DNA of 64,000 bases from Porpolomopsis calyptriformis (lineage: Eukaryota > Basidiomycota > Agaricomycetes > Agaricales > Hygrophoraceae): assembly GCA_951640195.1 (NCBI GenBank), contig OX621172.1, positions 1 through 64,000 of the forward strand, in the 5' to 3' direction. A program made the position numbers and the translations under genes. Every line of letters starts with the position of its first letter. Within the stretch, counting starts at the first letter, position 1. Below, piece after piece: positions 11,964-22,916 of the stretch. The notes under the pieces were generated by a model. That model ran no database searches. It was not told the DNA's origin and saw only the letters and a list, made by a program, of their open reading frames with translations.

Positions 11964-14900
11964 TCATGTTGATTGGGTTTCGCCCACCTTCTTCCTTCCA
12001 CCTTCCTTCCACTTAGCGTGTGCCCAGGCGTCAGGTGGCACAGGGAACGGCAAAATACAGTACTTGTATGGCCGCAAGTGCTTTTTGTCACAGTCCTGTA
12101 CAAAGTTAGGTCGACGAACCTTCTGCACACGCGACTTGCAGAATCCACATGAAAGGCGGCACCAATCGCCCTTCTTATCAAGCATGCTTGACGTTACAAA
12201 ACAGCCCACACCACATGTCGGACATGCCGGAGGATCCAATCCCCATGGGCAGTCCTCGTTGGAGAGCGCGAATTGCGTGACGGAAATGTCACCTCCTGAT
12301 TCCGATTCCGATCCCTTCCATGCACGAATGAGCAGGACGGGTGTGTGTGAGAGGATGTCTACTCGGTCAAATGACCGATGCAGCGCTTCCTCCACATCCT
12401 GCATGTTCTTCTCTTGCTGAAGGAATGCCAGCTCAACGAATAACGGCAATGCAGATGTGACTTTGATAGGCGATAACACCTTTGCGGAGAATCCAATGAC
12501 CCAAGTGAAGATATTACTAGAAGGAGGGATAAAACGGTTTATTGATTGTTGGGCAGAAGTCGCAAAGGGGAAGGGGAAGAGGGAAATCCTGCATACCTTT
12601 CAACCAGGGACTTCCACGACTGTAGACTTCCCTCGTGGTGAAATGTGTGCCCACAGCACAGGGCAATCAAGCCCTTGATTGATGGGTTCTGCATAAACAC
12701 GGGATCGTATGCATCCTGCATAGTAGCGCGTAGAATCTGGGGAAACCGGTTCCGGTTCAGTTCCAGTTCGACGATAGCATCTTCTTATGAAGTCCTCCAA
12801 CAACTACTTACTTCGGTGATGTGGGCGTGGCGGTTGGTTTTGGCCCCTGGGAATGCGTAGACTAACTCCCCCGTTTGAACTGTAGTATGGCCTTCAAGGA
12901 CGACAAGGACTGCTGAGTTCGGGAATCGCTTTATCCACTCCACCGCTTGTGAGCGCAATGCTTTGAGAGTGCGTCCATTATTCAAGTAAACGTATATAGT
13001 CTGGAGCTGTTTATAGAATACCATAAGCCTAAATCACTCGGTCATTCGAGGAAACGTCCCTCACCTGGTCATCCTGCTCGTGCTTGTAAAAGTCTTTCAA
13101 TCGCCCTGCGATATTCGGGGCGGTTAGTGTCTCTTTGACCATTCTTGCCTCACATGTGTATATGTGGATGTAGAGGAGGGGGGTTATAACCCTCCCCCCG
13201 TGGAAGAATGATTTTATTCGTGAGTTGATTGTATACTGAAGAAGGAAAATCAGTGGTGTTGTCTTGCATGAAGTAGATCCAAACCTTGGGAAGTATTTTT
13301 TTGAGGCGACAATGCCTCAGGCAGTACCATGGAGTTCCCTCAGGAACATCCCACTGGACACACGCAGTCGAGTCCGAGGAAACACACAGCATGACACCAC
13401 ACCCTGGTTCACTGCATACCACAAATGACCCACCATCACTACAATATTGGCAAAACTATCCAAAACATGCAGCATATTAGCGGGACTCGTAATAAATTAT
13501 TTTTCCTCCCATCTTCTTACCATCTTTGCCGACCCCTTGCCTTGTGCTTCATCATCATCTTGAGATGATGATGCCGTTTCCGACGTCAGTTTATCCATGT
13601 TCTCCAATGAATGGAGAAAGTCTTCGCCAGGGTTTCCTGGCAGTGCATCCGTGATGCAGGTTGACGTGTGAAACCCATAGCGCCGTCGCTTCACTGCACG
13701 GCCACCTGCAGCAGCCTTCCTCTTCCTCTTCTCGGGCACACGGTTGGAAGTCTGTTTTTTCGTCGCTCCACTTGACGAACTCCTCCTCTCTGCACCCACA
13801 TGCTTCGCATTGGGTTGAGATGGTGGATCCAGGGAGGGGGAGGATGCAGGCAACAGATGGTTGTTGATTGAAGATGATGCTGTGAGCATCGGATCAATGC
13901 CGAAGTTTTCATCCTGAAGTGGAGGTGATGTTGGCTTGCCTCCGCTCGAGCTGGTTGCTTTGTTTAAAAAGAGTGTGTAATGTCAACAACTGTTCATCAA
14001 AGAAACAATGTAGGATGATGTACATGGAATGTTTGCCAAGTCACCGAGGTCGAAATTGAACTCGGGCTGGTTCTCTGCTATACTGCCGCGCATCACAGCA
14101 GCAGGTTGATTAGCTGTATCCTTGGCTGGGGCGGCAGGGTTGGCAGGGGCGGCAGGTGTCGCAGGGGCGGTGGATTTGGCTGGGGGGGCGGATTTAGCTG
14201 GGGGGGCGGATTTGGCTGGGGCAGCAGGGTTGGCGGTGGCGGCGGGTTTGGCTGGGGCAGTGGTTTGGGCTGGGGCGGCGGGTTTGGCAGGGGCGGTGGA
14301 TTTGGCAGGGGCAGTGGGGTTGACAGTGGCGGATTTGGCTGGGGCAGCAGGGTTGGCGGTGGCGGCGGTTTTAGCTGGGGCGGTGGTTTGGGCTCGGGCG
14401 GCGGTTTTAGCTGGGGCGGTGGTTTGGGCTCGGGCGGCGGGTTTGGCAGGGGCGGTGGGTTTGGATGCAGGAATGGGCTGGGCTGGGGCGGTGGCTTGGT
14501 TGCCGGTATTTTCAAATGTTGCGAGCGTTAGTTTGTTTCCGACTTGCACCTGTTCCAATGCTGCCAACAATGGCTCTAGACTACCACAGAATGTGGGTCA
14601 TTATGCTATGCCACAGATCAGATCCAATACATACCTGTGTGAGTCGGCCTTGTCTTTCGTGAGATCGATGGGCCGAGATGTGGAGGTAGATGGAGATGGA
14701 GCCGACTGGTGGGTCTGTTCACCTACTTGGCGCTCTTGGCCAGGATCGGAAGGAGGCTGGGTGGCTTGGGTAAGGGGTGGTTGGTGGATGAGGGCATTTG
14801 GCTGCGTGCTAGTTGGTGATGATATGTTAATAAAGAGACATAAAGATATGTTTGTTTGTTTGTTCATACTCTATGCCGCGTGCAGAAATTTTGGGAGAAG

Positions 14901-15096
14901 GTGAGATGTTCAGGAAATCGTTGGGATTCCAACCACCTTCATTGGGTTCAGGGGTATAGCGTGGTGAAGGTTGATTGGTTGTGTGGCCTTGGGTCGGGGA
15001 GATATTCATCGGAGAGGGTGGGTTGCCTTGGGAGGAATCACTATCAGAGTAATCATCCCCATGAAAGTTGCTAGTCGCTGATTGTGTATGGGGCAT
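11964..15096 (-). CDS. PHD-type zinc finger protein with caspase/CHAT-like domain (874 aa)
   Basis: Nine exons join in phase: 15096-14870, 14808-14635, 14580-14024, 13957-13521, 13455-13285, 13235-13065, 13006-12812, 12736-12597 and 12516-11964 (2,625 nt). Residues 1-150 are disordered and Ser/Pro-rich. Residues about 155-290 are imperfect Ala/Pro/Lys repeats (TAPAK, PAAPAK). A basic stretch (KRKRKAAAGGRAVKRRR) looks like a nuclear signal. Residues 466-520 form a PHD-like cysteine cluster (CQYCSDGGSFVVC onward). Then come strand-like LVVLEGH (His about 619) and LIALCCGH (Cys about 671/672), spaced like the His/Cys dyad of caspase or CHAT folds. A CxxC zinc ribbon (CPTCGVGC, later CGFC) follows near the C-terminus. 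Function is unknown and protease activity is inference from layout. It is divergent from the Ulp1 gene. Confidence 0.78.
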
Positions 15097-15166
15097 TGCA
15101 GCTAATCGTGTATGAAAAGTCTGTTGTAACGGCGCTAAGGAAAAAGAGACTCACGTGATTTGATTT

Positions 15167-15321
15167 GATTTTTTTTTTTTTGAATTCAGCAAATGTATGC
15201 GCTAAGATGCACTAGTTAGTTCTATATTACTATACACAACCAACTCTGCAACTTTGTTCGCAGCCTTATAAGTGGGTTGTCCCAGGGCTTTGGCTCACGC
15301 AGTGAGTTTCATGAGTTGTGT
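15167..15321 (-). mobile_element. Short 3'-end LINE fragment, copy 2
   Basis: About 155 bp in reverse orientation with a T-run (15168-15180) and flanking 13-bp direct repeats CGTGATTTGATTT at 15154-15166 and 15322-15334. It is similar to the first 150 bp of the insertion at 10575 (for example GGGCTTTGG, then CACGCAGTGAGT). It lies in the 408-bp divergent promoter interval between the PHD/CHAT-like gene and the Ulp1 gene. Confidence 0.8.
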
Positions 15322-15504
15322 CGTGATTTGATTTAATCGACAGGCAAACGAAGGCTGCAAGAAGTGAAGTAAAGTGAACTGGTGGCTAGTCCTATAAGGA
15401 TTTCTAGGAAACCCCGAAGCCTCACATAGAGTCGCTTTGTGAGGTGAGTGTTTATGTGTGGGTTCCGTTAGTGTACGCGAATCAACTTAAGCTGGAATTA
15501 AGGA

Positions 15505-17112
15505 ATGGCTGAAGTTTTCGCCAACGATGAAAGCCTCTGGAATCAGTCGACAACCCCCCCCGTTAGCAAGTTCACTAAATGGACCTTTGGACGTAATTTC
15601 ATCTGGATAGGCACGATATGCTGCGAATTGCATGATGATGGCCTCCCAGCATTCGAGCTTGCGCTCTTTGATGCGCACTACATGTATTGGCATACAAGTG
15701 CTACTGGCCAGTACAGCCATAACTACAACTACCACACTCGGTTGCGTGCTGCCATAGAGGACTACTTCAAGGGGGTGAAGGGGCATAATTTGCGCTCGCC
15801 TGAAGTCCTCACCCCATGGTTATGGCGAACATTCTGTGGATGCACCCATATCCCAGAGGGCCGCAATGACTTTATGGAACTCATTAAGAGATATGGTGCC
15901 TGGAAGGATGAAGGCATGCCTGCACCCTCTCTGGACGGTGAGTGTAATGAGATATTTATTCACGCTTCGATTTTAATTTTAATTGACACGCAGAGTGGGA
16001 AAGGGCTTTAAAAACCCCCAGTGTCCAGCTTTATCTGCCCAGGTGGCTAGAAATTTCAAAAGACCACCTAGGCTTCCCAGAGAAAAAGACAAGACTTTAC
16101 GCCTGGCAATTCCATGTGTTTTTGCGAGCATGCCCAAGCAGTACTATTGCAGCTGGTAAGACATTGCGTTTTCTCTGCTTGTTGAAGACTAACTATTTGG
16201 TGTAAAAGAGGCAAACAAACCATTGAAATTTGTCGACACCCCGATCTATGCCTTTTTCTCCAAGGAAGAGCGTTCCACGATGCCTTGGATACGTCTGCTT
16301 GCAGACCCATCCTTGGTATGCCCACGCTCCACCTCCCTCGTTGACCACAAAGCTCTACAAAAGCTTAACCCAGGCGCCGAATTGGATGACTCTATCCTAG
16401 GCTCATACATCGATCTCTGTCGGGCTCAGAATAAGGATAAAGAAGTAAAACTGATATCGACATATTTCTGGCCTCAGGTATCAAACCTAGACCACAAGGA
16501 TTATGGTGGCGCAACAAGGTTGCTCTCTGCAGAGTTGGTAAGCCCTTTTCCCAAACGTTTCCTTCCTTCCATCGATCTGACAGGTTACCAAGAATGGCCA
16601 AAAGGTCAAACGTGGATGGTATGCAGCTGCTTTGTCCTCCATCAACGAGACGTTGGAAACCTTGAAGTCCCTTTATATCCCCGTAAACCAAAACCAAAAT
16701 CACTGGCTGCTGCTGAGGATGAACTTCACGGATCGACGCTGGGAGTTCTATGATAGTATGACTGCATGCGGAAATGCGAAGACCCGGGCAGGCATTATTA
16801 AAGTGAGATTTTCAAGCCACAGAGTTCCTGATTAAATGCTGACAGGTGTCGAAAAAGGCTGTCAGCGATTATCTCACCACTGAGGTGAATTATAATCTCT
16901 CTGGGTGGAATTGCGAAACAGATATGTCTGTGCCGCAACAAAAAGGGTCCACAGATTGCGGGGTGTATACCTGTCAATATCTCAAGTGGCTGGTCAACGG
17001 TATGGCTATACCTTCAGTTTTGGAAGAGGCTGATGTTGCTGATTTTCGGAATATGATGATCATGGAGCTGGTTTCTGGGAAGCTTAGGATTGGCGATCGC
17101 AAGGAATCTTAA
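15505..17112 (+). CDS. Ulp1/SENP-type (C48) cysteine protease, 469 aa
   Basis: Five exons join in phase: 15505-15937, 15994-16155, 16209-16537, 16584-16802 and 16846-17112 (1,410 nt). The catalytic set of the C48 family is complete: His in QNHWLLL (about residue 348), Asp in WEFYDS (about 365), Gln in VPQQKG (about 412/413) and the nucleophile in STDCGVYTC (about Cys419). This family cleaves SUMO or related ubiquitin-like tails. The N-terminal 300 residues (rich in Trp/Phe/Tyr) match nothing I can name and may be a targeting or cargo domain. Ulp1 proteases are often carried by fungal and plant DNA transposons, so a mobile origin is possible. It is convergent with the AT-hook gene, 134 bp apart. 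Confidence 0.9.
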
Positions 17113-17246
17113 TATACACTCACTGTACTATTCACCTGGTTTTTGTCTGAAGATGGGGTAGCTTTATTAGCTGTAATAGCATTCAGCATTCGTTCAGCAT
17201 TCGTTCATTCAGCCATTCTATTCATTTGTGCATCGCAACCTTGTCT

Positions 17247-19253
17247 TCATTTCATCATTTCCTCAACATACTTATGAAAGTTGTGCATGGCACCTTTGGC
17301 AATGAGGGCGTGTATGCCTTTGAACGTTCTCTTCATGAAAACCAACTCGTCGTTGTCCTCAAACATAGTGAAATTTGCCAAGTCTTGTCGCTTTTTCCAC
17401 TCCATCACCAGATTCTTGATCTAGTCAGAAAAATGGATGGATGCAATACCCCCATATTCGACAGAAAGACATACCATGTCTACATCAAAGTGTGACAAAT
17501 CGACCCATATGCCTTTCTTGTCGTATCCTTTCGTTGCATCCGATAGATCAAGGAGGTGGGTTGCGAGGTCATCTGCATTACCGCTGAGTGGCTGAAGGAG
17601 CAATTTCACCCAACGTGGGATGGGTTCTGGTTCTAGCTTATCGTGACCATCATCCACGACCTAGAAGAAAAAGGATGGCTACCGTCACCATCCATCTGGA
17701 CTTGTACTCCGAATGACTCGAATGCAAGCCTGATACCCACCAGAGTGGTGTCTGTAGCGCGCCCCTTCCCCTTCGTATCCTAGGAGACATACATATAAGC
17801 ATACACGAGGCACATGATGGGGAAAATACTATACCCTTTTCCTTTTCTCAACCTCTATTTCTGGATCCAGACCTACAAGCAGGCTTTCGGATAGATTTCG
17901 ATTTCGATTTTTCTGGACGAATTCTTGGATAAATCGCCATTGCTTCTGACTAGGTATGAAGAAGATAAGACCCACCTGCTGAGGGTGATTCACAGATGGT
18001 ATAGCTGAGGAGGGTATACGCCTTGCCAATGAGGGCTGCTTAGGGCGTCTTACCTGTACAAATCATTCAAATACAAACATAAAACTACAAACAAACCTGG
18101 AAGTCCTTGCCAGGAGAAGCAGGTAGTGACTTTGCTGAGACACCTGCTTCTGCTTCTGGTTTTGTATTCGCTTGAATTCTCTGTGTATGGTGAATATGAC
18201 GCCATTGAAAAATAACATAGTCGGTACCTTTCTCATGGCCTTTTTTCTGGGGACATCACCCCCCGTTAATGCAGGGAGGGTCTGAAAGAAATCCATAGGG
18301 CAAGATGCAACCCTCTCTCCACTCCTCAGAATCCGTGCTTTGGGGAAATCATTAGATAATTCAACATGCTTGTCCTTGCGTGGGCGTCCTCGCTTCCTTT
18401 TTGGAGCTCATGAAATTAATTGAATGATAAGTACTTAACAAGCTATCGAATTGACATCAGGATCACACACCTTCACCTTCACCCTCACCTTGATCGTTAT
18501 CATCTTGTTCATATTCGTGTTCGTGTTCATACCCAGGTCCAAGTTCAAGCTCAGGTACACGCTCAAGTTCCACGGAGGAGATCGCGACAGCCTCCAAACG
18601 ATTGGTGAACCCAAATAAGATGCAGTCTGCTTCGAAACCGTCAAGCCAGGTGGTGCAATTCGATCGGTCACTGAAAGGATCAACGGATTTTAGGACTTGG
18701 GGAAGCCAGTAGAATTCTTTGCTCTGCTTCCAGGATAAAAGGTCTGGGTATACAAGCATTTATTACTCAAGCCTAGCCTTGAAAATATCGATATCTTACC
18801 ATACCACCAGTGTTGTCTGGAAGAATAATGGCTTCTAAGCTCGGCTTCGAATGCTTTGAGTTTTTTGGGCTGGTGGGCCTTCCCTAGCTCCAGTCGAACA
18901 CAGAACCGATGAACGACATCAGGAATCCAAAGACTGCCAGACGCAGGCTTTTCTCTTTGCGCTTCCTTTATGATATACGTCCTAAGCATGTCATACCATA
19001 CCATCAACTTTCCAAGATGACTCCCTCCATCCTCTTTTTGAAATTGCAGCTGAAGCTGGCACAAGTCAATGACGGTGAATATTGGCCTCCACTTTATCGG
19101 GAGAGAACAAATATGTTGGGCCGCTTGGACTGACATGAGTCCATCCTGGGTGGTGTTTTTGATATAGCATCGTGAGGATAGCGGAACCGTGGCCTGCGGG
19201 ACCTTTCCAACAGGCCACCAGCTAGTTTCGAGAGCATGCAAATCAGTCTCCAT
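17247..19253 (-). CDS. Hypothetical AT-hook protein, 546 aa
   Basis: Eight exons join in phase: 19253-18800, 18743-18471, 18406-18228, 18180-18097, 18053-17835, 17779 to about 17708, about 17660-17475 and about 17420-17247 (1,641 nt). I chose the ATG at 19253; the frame upstream opens only with TTG. Residues 1-150 are Trp/His-rich (WIPDVVHRF, LELGKAHQPKKLKAF), followed by QHWWY. An acidic tract (HEHEYEQDDNDQGEGEGE) precedes an AT-hook, KRKRGRPRKDKH, which binds the minor groove of AT-rich DNA. The C-terminal third is helical and charged. I know no name for this family. The acidic tract, AT-hook and basic regions suggest a nuclear DNA-bound protein. It ends 134 bp from the Ulp1 gene, facing it. 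Confidence 0.75.
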
Positions 19254-19526
19254 GGATTTTATCAAGAGATTTAGCAAGATGCACTAAAGTGATCGGGGCA
19301 AGTATGGTTTGTTTGTCGAGATTTATCAGCTACGCCTGCTATACTTCACTGCATATACCGTATTGAGTCGATGGAGCTGTAGATTGAGCTAAAAAGTAGA
19401 GGACAACTGTGGAATAACACTGCGCCATTCGATCCTGATCCTGCCACCTTCTTCTACCTGCCCTTCTCCCTTGCGTTCACTTAGAGGCCTGGCTGAAATA
19501 AATGCATTCCGTTTGAAGCAAAGGTT

Positions 19527-19790
19527 GGAGAGCAGTCTAACAGAGTTTCAGTGTACTCCTCTGAACCGAACCGCTCTGTTCCGAACAGAGTGTACTTGGT
19601 TAAAAGGTGGTGATACATTGTGGTGCAGTGAAGCTAAGAGGCAAGAACCAGGCCGACCGAAGGTGAATGGTAACATAGCGCTGTGTAGCACTGACTAACT
19701 GCATGACGCATGCAGCGTTCGCTGACAGGACATGAACCTACCGCGGTCTGAGAATTAAGGGGCGAGAAAACCAAGCCAATCGACAGTGAG
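19527..19790 (-). repeat. Inverted copy of the 5.2-5.9 kb dispersed repeat
   Basis: Reverse complement of parts of 5230-5905. It shares the CTCTGTTCCGAACAGAG palindrome region, the GTGGTGCAGTGAAGC end and a satellite-like stretch (GCGTTCGCTGACAGGACATG). It lies immediately upstream of the F-box promoter. Confidence 0.75.
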
Positions 19791-19840
19791 CGTGGGCAGA
19801 GCTCGTTTGCCACAAGCCACAATAATCGTGGCATCCACAC

Positions 19841-19847
19841 TATAAAA
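19841..19847 (+). promoter_or_regulatory. TATA box of the first F-box gene
   Basis: TATAAAA, 65 nt upstream of the ATG at 19912, followed by a pyrimidine-rich leader. The paralogue has TATATA at 22274-22279 on the other strand. Confidence 0.6.
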
Positions 19848-19911
19848 TCCCCTCATTTTTTCTCGACCCCAATTCTCCACTTTCTCCCTAAGCCACCACC
19901 CACCATCCATC

Positions 19912-20655
19912 ATGATCCTCCTTCCCCTAGAGCTGTGGTTCAAAATAATCTCCCACATTCAGGACAGGCCCAGGGATCTACTCGCACTATCCCTAGTGAA
20001 TAGGGATGTTTCCTCCGCTGTGTTGCCCTCCCTGGCCCAATATGCCATCGTCAATCCATTGCCACAGCCGCGACACCCTATCCACCTTGTTGAGTTCACC
20101 GCCATTTCGGAGTGGGGCGGCGATTTGGTTCAGGAACATCTGGAGATGGCCGGGAGTAACCTGTGGGTCGCCAGGTTGGGATTCGATGCCTCCGGATGTC
20201 AGTGTTTTAGTTTATTCCTATATGTCTGGGCTTTATCACTAATCCCGCATAAAGATGACTGCCTAGAACTCGAGCGGTTAAGCTTTTCCCGCAACTTATA
20301 CCTCAGGGAAGTTACCCTCTCTGGATTACGACTAAAAATGCCGGGTCACTACGACACAATCGATATCTCGAGAATATTTGCTGGATGTCTGATGAGTGCT
20401 TTGACCAAGTTCACTCTGGATCTTACACGGGCCAACCTGGATAACTGCGTCAACGTCAATTGGGCCCTCCTCGACGCATATCTTTCCTCGAGACCTTCCC
20501 TTCAATCTGTGCACATTTTAGGCCCTCTGTTTGTGATAGAGGTCAACGATATCATGCCACTGATTGGCACCAAGGGCATCCTTAGGGTGACATCCATGCC
20601 AACCCTGCCGGAACCATCGGTACCATGGCCATCCCTATCGTGGGTGGGTATGTAA
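19912..20655 (+). CDS. F-box protein, paralogue 1 (247 aa)
   Basis: A single uninterrupted frame from ATG 19912. Residues 3-40 (LPLELWFKIISHIQD, LLALSLVNRDVSSAVLPSL) are a canonical F-box, which would bind Skp1 and make this a substrate adaptor of an SCF ubiquitin ligase. The rest has leucine-rich spacing (LREVTLSGLRL, FTLDLTRANL, SLQSVHILGPL), as in the F-box/LRR-like proteins expanded in mushrooms. A close paralogue lies inverted at 22235-21432. The C-terminus differs: copy 1 stops at WVGM, while copy 2 runs on with a basic tail. The substrate is unknown. Confidence 0.85.
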   Translation: MILLPLELWFKIISHIQDRPRDLLALSLVNRDVSSAVLPSLAQYAIVNPLPQPRHPIHLVEFTAISEWGGDLVQEHLEMAGSNLWVARLGFDASGCQCFSLFLYVWALSLIPHKDDCLELERLSFSRNLYLREVTLSGLRLKMPGHYDTIDISRIFAGCLMSALTKFTLDLTRANLDNCVNVNWALLDAYLSSRPSLQSVHILGPLFVIEVNDIMPLIGTKGILRVTSMPTLPEPSVPWPSLSWVGM

Positions 20656-21060
20656 GCGAGGCAGGAAGAAGTTTTGAAGAAGGAAGGGTAGTGGAAGGGG
20701 GCAGGATACGGGTTGAATGGGAATGTGGTGACGTTATCCTGTAGCCATCTGTTGCAATGGATCGCGTATGATGACCCTGCCTGATACTGATGAGTCTGGA
20801 TTGGAAGATATCGTCCTCTTGAGACGACCCAAGCCCAAGGCGGAGAACACAGAGAGAGATCGTTGTCATTGTTGCTGCATCTGTGTCTACTTTTTATATG
20901 TATACGACATCGAAGGGGTCTAACCTACAAAGCGAAGCGCTTTGTGATCCTTTGATAGCACGATATTACTGAGAAGAAAGATTGTTGGATTGCGCAGCGG
21001 CTGCAAGTAATATCGAACTGTTGCTTTTGTCACCCACGCAGATTCGCCCTGCCATTTCCC

Positions 21061-21190
21061 ATCGGAGAGATCCCTAAAGCTAAATATGTAGCAACTCGTG
21101 CTGCAAAGGAAGCCTTATGGCTCCGCACCTTTATTGGTGAAGTATTTGGCCCAATCCCGTCTCAACTATCTTTTCAAACAACCAATCGGC
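21061..21190 (+). mobile_element. Ty1/copia RNase H relic
   Basis: A 43-codon stretch in one frame reads KYVATRAAKEALWLRTFIGE followed by VFGPIP, which is the RNase H segment of copia polyproteins (normally A-E-Y-V-A-x-x-x-A-A-K-E-A-x-W-L). It is truncated on both sides and ends at the right arm of the F-box inverted repeat. No LTRs are seen nearby. Confidence 0.8.
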
Positions 21191-21431
21191 TATCGTGCTA
21201 TCAAAGGATCACAAAGCCCTGACCCCTTTGATGTCGCATACATATAAAAAGTAGACACAGATGCAAATGTATGTAGTAACAATGACAACGATCTCTCTCT
21301 GTGTTCTCTGACTTCGGCTTGGGTAGTCTCAAGAGGACAATATCTTCCACTTCGGACTGGTCAGTATCAGCCAGGGTCATAACGGATCCATTTCAACAGA
21401 TTGTTACAGGATAACATTGCCCCATTCCTAT

Positions 21432-22235
21432 TCAACCTGTATCCTGCCCCGTTCCACTCCCCTTCCTTCTTCGAAACTTCCTCCTACGTATCTGCCCAGA
21501 TATAGATGGCCATGGTACCAATGGTACCGATGGTTCCGGCAAAGTTGGCCTGAACGTGACATCAAGGATGCCCTTCGCGGTGACCAGTGGCATGATATCG
21601 CTGACCTCCATCACAGACAGAGGGCCTAAAATGTGCACAGATTGAAGGGAAGGTCTCGAGGAAAGATATGCGTCGAGGAGGGCCCAATTGACTTTGATGC
21701 AGTTATCCCAGTTGGCCCGTGTAAGATCGAGAGTGAACTTGGTCAAATCTTCCATAGAACATCCAGCAAATATCCTCGAGATATCGATTAGGTTGACGTT
21801 ACCCGGCCGTCTTAGTCGTAATCCAGAGAGGGTAACTTCCCTGAGCCACACGTTGTGGAAAAAGTTTAGGTGCGTGAGTTCGACGCAGTCATCTTCATGC
21901 GGGGTTAGCGATAAAACCCAGACACATAGGAATAACCTGAAACACTGACAACCGGACGTATTGAATCCCAACCTGGTGACCCTCAGGTTGCTCCCAGCCC
22001 TCTTCAAATTTTGCTGAACCCAACCGCCGTGCCAATTCCTGATGGAGGTGAATTCAAGGAAACGAATCGGGTGTTGCGGCTTTGGCATTGGATCGACAAG
22101 CATGTATCGGGCCAGGAATGGAAACACAACGGAGGCAAAGTTCCTGTTTACTAGTGCCAGTGCGAGCAGATCTTGGGACGAGTTCTGAATGTAGGGGATA
22201 ATTTTGAGCCACAGATCTATGGGAAGGGAAATCAT
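21432..22235 (-). CDS. F-box protein, paralogue 2 (about 267 aa)
   Basis: Read from ATG 22235. The frame is open further upstream, but the paralogue starts here and a TATATA lies 40 nt before it. The F-box is at residues 3-40 (LPIDLWLKIIPYIQN, LLALALVNRNFASVVFPFL). The body aligns with paralogue 1 almost end to end, sharing GSNLRVTRLGF and ALLDAYLSSRPSLQSVHILG. It extends about 20 residues further with a basic tail (RRRKFRRRKGSG). It would be an SCF substrate adaptor with unknown target. Its opposite orientation reflects the inverted duplication. Confidence 0.85.
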   Translation of the reverse strand: MISLPIDLWLKIIPYIQNSSQDLLALALVNRNFASVVFPFLARYMLVDPMPKPQHPIRFLEFTSIRNWHGGWVQQNLKRAGSNLRVTRLGFNTSGCQCFRLFLCVWVLSLTPHEDDCVELTHLNFFHNVWLREVTLSGLRLRRPGNVNLIDISRIFAGCSMEDLTKFTLDLTRANWDNCIKVNWALLDAYLSSRPSLQSVHILGPLSVMEVSDIMPLVTAKGILDVTFRPTLPEPSVPLVPWPSISGQIRRRKFRRRKGSGTGQDTG

Positions 22236-22350
22236 GATGGATGATGGTGGTTTTGGGAGACTTTCGGCTGCTCTATATACTAAGTCGACCTCGACGCTTT
22301 GACTCACTCTCAACTAAAATCGATTATTCACGTGGCTAGGGTCGCTTAAA

Positions 22351-22916
22351 ATGCCACAGTTTGACAGGGTGAACCTGAACGGTCCTCTACTACGACCATC
22401 TCCAGCAGTCTTCTTCATGACTGTGTCCGCGTCGCCTCACTTGGCCACTAGATCTCAATCTCAGAGGGTTACGACCTCAGACCAGATGGAGGGTGAGGGA
22501 AACCCCATGGGACCAGGATCTGCGGGGAATCAAAGTCACGCTGCCCAACATCACCAGGTGAGCTTGCTCTTTTCCTTTTTTTCAGGTTGACAGAGGGGAC
22601 GTGTTAGGCGAATGAGATGAACATCCCCAAAGCTGTCAGCCCGAGAAGAAGAAAGCAATGGAAGGCCAAATTTTTGTCGGATGAGGAAACTGAAGAAACA
22701 CTACCGACCGTCTATGTCAATTCAAAGAACACGAAGATGACAACCATAGCAGAGCCATCGGTAAACACCCAGTCGACAACGGATGGCGATGGCAAGATAG
22801 CCGAAGAGATCCAGCAAACAATCCACTGTGGGATCGTCACTGCGCCAACCCAGCCGGGGACTGATAATGACCCCATTGGACCACAGTCGACGGAGAGCCA
22901 TGGGATTGATGGTTAG
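22351..22916 (+). CDS. Hypothetical two-exon protein, 171 aa
   Basis: Exons 22351-22557 and 22608-22916 join in phase through a 50-nt GTGAGC...TTAG intron. The protein is Ser/Thr/Gln/Pro-rich and looks disordered, with one basic patch (SPRRRKQWKAKF) followed by acidic residues (DEETEE). No domain is recognised. It could be the N-terminal part of a larger gene or a gag-like remnant, but nothing downstream to about 23.4 kb continues it. Confidence 0.4.

Larger units (their letters stand above)
19840..22290. repeat. Large inverted duplication carrying two F-box genes
   Basis: The left arm (about 19840-20965) and right arm (about 21191-22290) are diverged reverse complements. Homology covers the promoters, the F-box coding regions and about 300 bp of 3' flank (for example CAGAGAGAGATCGTTGTCATTGTT). 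The innermost 26 bp are perfect: 20940-20965 against 21191-21216 (CTTTGTGATCCTTTGATAGC and onward). The 225-bp spacer holds a copia RNase H relic. Confidence 0.9.

Noticed and set aside
14106..14904. Plus-strand Gly/Ala-rich frames of 141 and 260 aa
   Set aside because: Antisense shadow of the Ala/Pro/Lys repeat exon of the minus-strand PHD/CHAT-like gene, whose splice phases all fit.
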